The notes below the pieces were generated by a model, which saw nothing but the letters and a program-made list of their open reading frames with translations, was not told the origin of the DNA and ran no database searches. Below, in pieces: positions 12,471-16,057 of a stretch of DNA of 16,057 nt. Each line of letters opens with the position of its first letter. Position 1 is the first letter of the stretch. The position numbers and the translations under genes were made by a program. The stretch is from Bog-532 sp036495425. GTDB lineage: Bacteria; Actinomycetota; Actinomycetes; Streptosporangiales; Streptosporangiaceae. The DNA lies in NCBI GenBank assembly GCA_036495425.1, contig DASXMW010000284.1:1-16057 (forward strand), given 5' to 3'.

Positions 12471-13243
12471 CGGTGTTCTCGCCCCAGGGTCCGTCAGCGC
12501 GCGAGCTGGCGGTGCAGGCGCTGTCCTCGGTCGAGGGCGGCTATGACCGGCTGGCCCCCACGTTCGACCACACGCCGTTCCGCACCCATGACCGCATCCT
12601 GGCCGCGACCGCCGAGGCGCTGGGCCCGCTCGGCCCGTTCGGCCCGGGACTGGACGTGTGCTGCGGCACCGGCGCGGGCCTGCCGATGCTGGGGTCGGTC
12701 TGCCAGGGACCGCGCACCGGCGTCGACTTCAGCGCGGGCATGCTGGCCCAGGCCCGTCGCGCCGGCCCCGGTCCTGGATCTGGTCCTGGGCCTGGTCCTG
12801 GGCCTGGCGTCCGGTGGGTCCGGGCCGACGCGCGGGCGCTGCCGTTCGCGGCCGGCTTCGACCTGGCGGTCAGCTTCGGGGCCCTCGGGCACTTCCGGCC
12901 CGCCGAACGGCCCGCCCTGTTCGCCGGGGTGTACCGCGCGCTGCGCCCGGGCGGGCTGTTCGCCTTTCCCCTGGCCGCGCCGCCGCCCGTCGGTTCCCGC
13001 GGGTACTGGGCGCGGCTCGGGTTCGACCTGGCCATGCGGGCCCGCAACGCCGTGTGGCGCCCCCCGTTCGTCATGTACTACCGCACCTGCCCGCTGCCCG
13101 CGGTCGGCGACGACCTGGCCGCGGCCGGATTCACCGTGGCCATGACTCCCCTGAGCGCCCTGGGCCAGCGCGCGGACGGCAGCCCGCGCTACGGGCTCGT
13201 CCTGGCCCGCAAACCTCGGGTGTCACCCGATCGGGCGTCATGA
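12467..13243 (+). CDS. Class I SAM-dependent methyltransferase
   Basis: This 258-residue cytoplasmic enzyme has motif I LDVCCGTGAG (62-71) for S-adenosylmethionine binding, acidic Asp87 after the second strand (GVDFSAGML), the post-motif DARALPFA (121-128) and the FDLAVSFGALGHF (131-143) and LRPGG segments of ubiE-like methyltransferases. Residues 100-114 form a Gly-Pro tract encoded by a short tandem repeat, placed between the second strand and the DARALPF segment. The start overlaps the permease stop, so it is the fourth gene of the GbsR-exporter operon. Methylation of the exported compound or of a lipid is possible, but the substrate cannot be read from sequence. Confidence 0.92.
   Translation: MTVFSPQGPSARELAVQALSSVEGGYDRLAPTFDHTPFRTHDRILAATAEALGPLGPFGPGLDVCCGTGAGLPMLGSVCQGPRTGVDFSAGMLAQARRAGPGPGSGPGPGPGPGVRWVRADARALPFAAGFDLAVSFGALGHFRPAERPALFAGVYRALRPGGLFAFPLAAPPPVGSRGYWARLGFDLAMRARNAVWRPPFVMYYRTCPLPAVGDDLAAAGFTVAMTPLSALGQRADGSPRYGLVLARKPRVSPDRAS
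12770..12805 (+). repeat. Six-unit hexamer repeat (12-bp period) encoding Gly-Pro
   Basis: The units are GGTCCT, GGATCT, GGTCCT, GGGCCT, GGTCCT, GGGCCT. The codons GGT and CCT contrast with the GGC and CCG favoured elsewhere in the gene, which suggests recent expansion. The repeat is in frame and encodes most of the GPGPGSGPGPGPGPG stretch in the methyltransferase. Confidence 0.85.
13216..13230. repeat. 15-bp palindrome near the end of the methyltransferase gene
   Basis: TCGGGTG (13216-13222), T, CACCCGA (13224-13230) is a perfect inverted repeat within the last codons of the gene. The loop of one base is too short for an RNA hairpin without opening pairs, so it may be a protein site, a weak terminator part or chance. 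Confidence 0.3.
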
Positions 13244-13360
13244 CACCGCCGTCCCGGTCGGGAATGCTGACTGTGCGCGAGCCCGCAACCTTGCGGCGTA
13301 ACGGTGCCTGACCTTGCCGACCGGTGCCGATACGCCAGGAGGCAGCTCTGGGGAGGGGGG
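13244..13360. other. Intergenic spacer between convergent operons, no gene seen
   Basis: The spacer lies between the methyltransferase stop and the hairpin at the end of the response regulator gene. I see no convincing coding sequence, RNA gene or promoter in it; a G-rich run lies at 13350-13360. Confidence 0.4.
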
Positions 13361-13401
13361 CTTGGGTGAACCGGGCCATTCACTGGTCCGGGTCACCCAA
13401 G
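13361..13401. terminator. Strong hairpin overlapping the response regulator stop codon
   Basis: CTTGGGTGA (13361-13369) pairs perfectly with TCACCCAAG (13393-13401). Inside it, after one A/G mismatch, CCGGGCC (13371-13377) pairs with GGTCCGG (13385-13391) with one G-U pair, leaving a seven-base loop. The regulator stop (TCA 13380-13382) is in the loop. No U-tract follows on either strand, but position and stability suit a bidirectional terminator between convergent operons. Confidence 0.65.
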
Positions 13402-14093
13402 CTGGGCTGCTCGGCGGGGGCCCGGGCGAATGACTGGTACGACGTGATCTCGCCCGGCCTGATCACGCCGTCCTCGATCGCCCGGGCCAGCAACGCGTCC
13501 TTGCTGGCCGCGGCCCGCCCGGTGGCCGCGTACTTGGCCCGGGCCCGGCTGATGTACTGCCGGACCGTGTTCTCGCTGATCGACATGCGCCGGGCCACCG
13601 ACGCTTTCGACATCCCCTGGAACCACAGCAGCAGCGCCTGCCGCTCCTGTTGCGACAGCGAGGGCCGGGCCGGGCGCTCGTCGGCCAGCATCGCCCGGGC
13701 CTGCGACCGGGTCACGTAGGGCCGGTCGGCCGCCGTCGCCAGCACCGCCTCGACCAGGTGGTCGCGGCCCTCGTCCTTGGACACGTAGGCGTGCGCGCCG
13801 TTGTCCAGCGTCTCCATCACGATGGCCGGATCGGTGTGCCCGGAGAAGGCCACCACCCGGTATCCATCGGCCACCAGCCCCGGGATCTGCGCGGTGACCA
13901 GCTGGCCGGACAGCTCCAGGTCCAGGATGACCGCGTCCACCGATGGCCGCGGCCCGGTACGGAGCCCGGTCAGGTCGCGCGCCGTCTGCACCAGTTCCAC
14001 CCGCTGGCCGGGATCGGACCGGATCCAGGACGCCACCCCTTCGGTGACGACCGGATGGTCCTCGACGATCAGCACGGTCACCGGCTGTTCCAT
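13380..14093 (-). CDS. Response regulator, receiver plus LuxR/GerE-type DNA-binding domain
   Basis: This is a 237-residue two-component response regulator. The receiver domain (about 5-122) has acidic Glu11/Asp12 (VEDHP), phospho-acceptor Asp58 (VILDLEL), Ser84 in the Thr/Ser position (VVAFSGH) and Lys106 (YVSKDEG), so it looks competent for phosphorylation. The C-terminal helix-turn-helix at about 143-195 (LSQQERQALLLWFQGMSKASVARRMSISENTVRQYISRARAKY) is of the LuxR/GerE kind. The ATG follows GGAGGTG (14102-14096 on the - strand) and overlaps the upstream gene by 16 bases. It is the last gene of a kinase, kinase-like, regulator operon. Its targets are unknown. Confidence 0.93.
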   Translation of the reverse strand: MEQPVTVLIVEDHPVVTEGVASWIRSDPGQRVELVQTARDLTGLRTGPRPSVDAVILDLELSGQLVTAQIPGLVADGYRVVAFSGHTDPAIVMETLDNGAHAYVSKDEGRDHLVEAVLATAADRPYVTRSQARAMLADERPARPSLSQQERQALLLWFQGMSKASVARRMSISENTVRQYISRARAKYAATGRAAASKDALLARAIEDGVIRPGEITSYQSFARAPAEQPSLGDPDQ

Positions 14094-15199
14094 CGCACCT
14101 CCGCCCAGAGCATGCCGTCGTCTTGCTGTTGCTGGATGGCGACCCCCTCGCGGGCGACGGGCAGTGATACGACCGTGCCAGTATCGGCCACGAAGCTGAC
14201 CGCGATGCCGGCCGCCACCGTGGCCAGGGTGATCCGGGCCTGGCTGCGGGCCGCGGTCAGGATCGAGATGGCCGCGTCGGTGATCACCCGCCGGGCCGGG
14301 CCCGGCACTTCGGGCAGCACCCCGGCCGTCTCGATGTCGACCGCCACCCCGCGCCGCTCGGCCACGTCGGCACTCGCGTGCAGTTCGTGCACCAGTGATC
14401 CGGATACCTCGTCACCCTCGGCCAGCAGCCGGCGCAGCCGGGCGGCCTGGACCGCGCACCGGCTGCGCACCCCGGGGTGGCCGGGGTCGGCCGTGCCCGC
14501 CGCCAGCTCCGCGACCAGCGGGACGGCGCTTTCCTGGAGCGCCAGCCAGCGGGCCTGCCGGGCGGCCTGGATGATCTCCGCGGTGGCCGCCCGCTCGCGG
14601 GCGGCGTCCTCGCTGCGGGCCGCCGCGGCCGCCTGGTCGGCGGCGAGGTTCAGGGCCCTGACCCCGGCCGCCACCGCCACCTGGGCGCCGGTCGACCAGG
14701 CCAGCAGGGCCAGGAACCCGGCCAGGTCGGTGCGGTGCAGCCCGTCCGCCACCTGCACCCCCAGGATGGCCAGGGCCTCGGCGGCCAGAAACCAGGCCAG
14801 CTCGGTGAACCGGCGGCGGAGCAGCACCAGCACGCCGGTCCAGCCCGCGCTCCCCCAGGCCCAGTTGACCGCCAGCATCTGGTGGGCCGGGCTGGCCGCC
14901 GCGGCGGCCGTGCTGGCGGCCAGCGCGACCACGGCCACCGTCCAGGCCAGGCGCCAGCCCGTGGTTCCGCGCAGCACCAGAATCGATCCGGCCGTGATAG
15001 CCACCGCCATGACCAGCCACATCGCGGCCTGGAAGGCGAACGAGCCGTAGTCCGGCCGGTTGCGCAGCAGCTGGCCACCGGCTCCGGCCAGATGCCAGCC
15101 CGCGACCAGGAAGACCACCGCGATGGTGAAGGCGCGCTGGTAGCGGTTGGATATGACCGCCGTCGGCCCGCTGGTAGCCAGCCCGGTGGCGGCGGTCAT
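14078..15199 (-). CDS. Membrane protein with degenerate histidine-kinase-like cytoplasmic part (putative pseudokinase)
   Basis: This 373-residue protein has about five or six membrane segments (about 22-185), then a helical linker (186-260) and an ATPase-like region (270-373). In the dimerisation helix, where HisKA_3 kinases have His-Asp, it has LALQESAVPLVAELAAG with Gln222-Glu223, so the phosphorylated His is missing. The ATP-binding region keeps faint traces: DAAISIL where the N-box Glu-Ala-x-x-Asn should be, and DTGT in place of DxGxG. The intact kinase gene lies directly upstream (ATGA overlap 15196-15199) and the response regulator directly downstream (16-base overlap). It may be a sensor that forms heterodimers with the kinase or holds the regulator. 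A distant ATPase with other function is possible. Confidence 0.8.
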   Translation of the reverse strand: MTAATGLATSGPTAVISNRYQRAFTIAVVFLVAGWHLAGAGGQLLRNRPDYGSFAFQAAMWLVMAVAITAGSILVLRGTTGWRLAWTVAVVALAASTAAAAASPAHQMLAVNWAWGSAGWTGVLVLLRRRFTELAWFLAAEALAILGVQVADGLHRTDLAGFLALLAWSTGAQVAVAAGVRALNLAADQAAAAARSEDAARERAATAEIIQAARQARWLALQESAVPLVAELAAGTADPGHPGVRSRCAVQAARLRRLLAEGDEVSGSLVHELHASADVAERRGVAVDIETAGVLPEVPGPARRVITDAAISILTAARSQARITLATVAAGIAVSFVADTGTVVSLPVAREGVAIQQQQDDGMLWAEVRWNSR

Positions 15200-16057
15200 G
15201 CCGGCCAGCTCAGGGTCACGGTCGTGCCCGCGTCGGGGCGGCTGGTGATCGCGGCCCGGCCGCCGGCCGCCAGCATCCGCCCGGTGATCGACTCGCGGAT
15301 GCCCCGGCGGGAGGGCGGGATGGCGGCCGGGTCGAACCCGCGACCGCGGTCCGTGATCTTGATGACCGCCCAGCCCGCATCGCCGGTGACGGTCACGTCG
15401 GCCTGGCCGGTTCCGGCGTGCTGCCTGACGTTGCGCAGCGCCTCGCGGACGCAGGCGGCCAGCTGGTCCACGACCGGGGAGGGCAGCCTGACCGGAACCA
15501 GCTGCAGCCGGACGGCCAGGTCATCGGCGCTGGCCGCGACCTGCTCCAGCTCCGGTCCCAGGTCAGCCGGTGGCGTCAGCCGGCCGGGCCCGGCCGGGGT
15601 ATCGGGGGTGTCCGCCAGCCCTTGCAGCACGCGCAGGTCCCGGGCGGCCTGGGCGGTCAGCCCCGGGGATGGCCCGTCGAAGGCACCGGCCGCGACCATG
15701 GTCAGGGTGGACAGGACGGTGTCGTGCAGCTGGCGGTGCTGCTCGCGCTGGTCGGCGCGCCGGGCCTCCTCGGCCCGGATCCGCCGCTCGGTCTCCAGGC
15801 CGGCCGCGACGACGCTGTCGGCGTCCCGGGCGCCACCGCGGATCACCGCCACCAGGCCGGCCGCGACGATCGCCTCCACCACCAGCAGCCAGGCATCGGA
15901 CGGCTGACCGGCGCCGAGCCCGTAGGCGATGACCACGATCGCGGCCGCGGGCAGCCCGAGCCACGGCCGCAGCGCGATCTGCAGGATGTACACCGACGTG
16001 CAGGCCAGCGGGAGCATCCAGGACGTGCTGTCCATGATCAGGACGTCCGGGACCAGG
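15196..16057 (-). CDS. Sensor histidine kinase, HisKA_3/HATPase type (5' end cut by window edge)
   Basis: At least 279 residues are visible from ATG 16035, and the frame stays open to the window edge, so the true start and further membrane helices probably lie beyond it. About three hydrophobic segments (roughly 7-22, 27-42 and 48-66) precede a coiled linker (about 75-100). The dimerisation helix has the phospho-acceptor His104 with Asp105 in QLHDTVLSTLTMVAAG, the HisKA_3 pattern. The ATP-binding domain has the N-box REALRNVRQHA (Asn202), DRGRGFDP (229-236) and the G2 box GIRESITGRMLAAGG (245-259). All parts needed for autophosphorylation are present. It overlaps the kinase-like gene by four bases and should phosphorylate the response regulator two genes downstream. 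Confidence 0.92.
   Translation of the reverse strand, partial: LVPDVLIMDSTSWMLPLACTSVYILQIALRPWLGLPAAAIVVIAYGLGAGQPSDAWLLVVEAIVAAGLVAVIRGGARDADSVVAAGLETERRIRAEEARRADQREQHRQLHDTVLSTLTMVAAGAFDGPSPGLTAQAARDLRVLQGLADTPDTPAGPGRLTPPADLGPELEQVAASADDLAVRLQLVPVRLPSPVVDQLAACVREALRNVRQHAGTGQADVTVTGDAGWAVIKITDRGRGFDPAAIPPSRRGIRESITGRMLAAGGRAAITSRPDAGTTVTLSWPA

Noticed and set aside
12767..12811. Frameshift or assembly artefact in the methyltransferase caused by the Gly-Pro repeat
   Set aside because: The frame is intact on both sides, with SAM motif I before and DARALPF after, so the tract is an in-frame insertion.
13221..13253. TGTCACC ... CGTC near the end of the methyltransferase gene
   Set aside because: The spacings to the CGTC copies (8 and 22 bases) do not fit, and no + strand gene follows.
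13650..15050. Long + strand open frame opposite the response regulator and kinase-like genes
   Set aside because: Its translation is low-complexity and crosses two well-supported - strand genes with clear domains.

Overview
The window is very GC-rich DNA with tightly packed genes, many start/stop overlaps of the ATGA or GTGA type, and strong third-position G/C. The gene types (ECF41 sigma factors, DUF1707, DrrAB-type exporters, a YtrA-like GntR/ABC operon, a HisKA_3-type kinase with a LuxR-type regulator) point to a high-GC actinomycete. I cannot place it more precisely. There is no rRNA, tRNA, CRISPR array, insertion sequence or phage gene. No gene-free stretch exceeds 300 bases; the largest are 9976-10175 (200 bp) and 13244-13379 (136 bp), both described below.

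Left part (1-3979): a small secreted or membrane-anchored protein is followed by a double ECF41 sigma-factor locus. An NAD(P)-dependent epimerase-like gene overlaps sigma gene 1 (+ strand). Sigma gene 2 converges on it from the - strand and is divergent from a carboxymuconolactone decarboxylase/AhpD-like gene. Epimerases and CMD proteins are the known partners of ECF41 sigma factors, so these are two neighbouring sigma/partner pairs arranged almost as a mirror image. TGTCACA...CGTC promoter motifs lie in front of the epimerase gene and, in back-to-back orientation, between sigma gene 2 and the CMD gene.

Middle (3999-9975): a four-gene operon encodes a YtrA-like GntR repressor, an ABC ATPase, a membrane protein and a DUF1707 protein. 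Its promoter carries a 7-2-7 inverted repeat, the likely operator. Converging on it is a 14-TM DHA2-type MFS drug exporter, divergent from a double-module Lrp/AsnC regulator. A TDT/TehA-like transporter converges on the regulator, with overlapping tails.

Right part (9976-16057): a perfect 28-bp AT-rich palindrome separates the TDT gene from a GbsR/MarR regulator. The regulator heads an operon with a DrrA-type ATPase, a DrrB-type permease and a SAM-dependent methyltransferase that contains a Gly-Pro tract. A three-gene signalling operon follows on the - strand: a sensor kinase cut by the window edge, a membrane protein that looks like a degenerate kinase, and a LuxR-type response regulator. 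Its end faces the methyltransferase operon across a strong hairpin.

Taken together this is a region of export and stress-response modules, each with its own local regulator. The most unusual points are the paired ECF41 locus with its back-to-back promoter, the apparent pseudokinase between kinase and response regulator, and the 28-bp palindrome.
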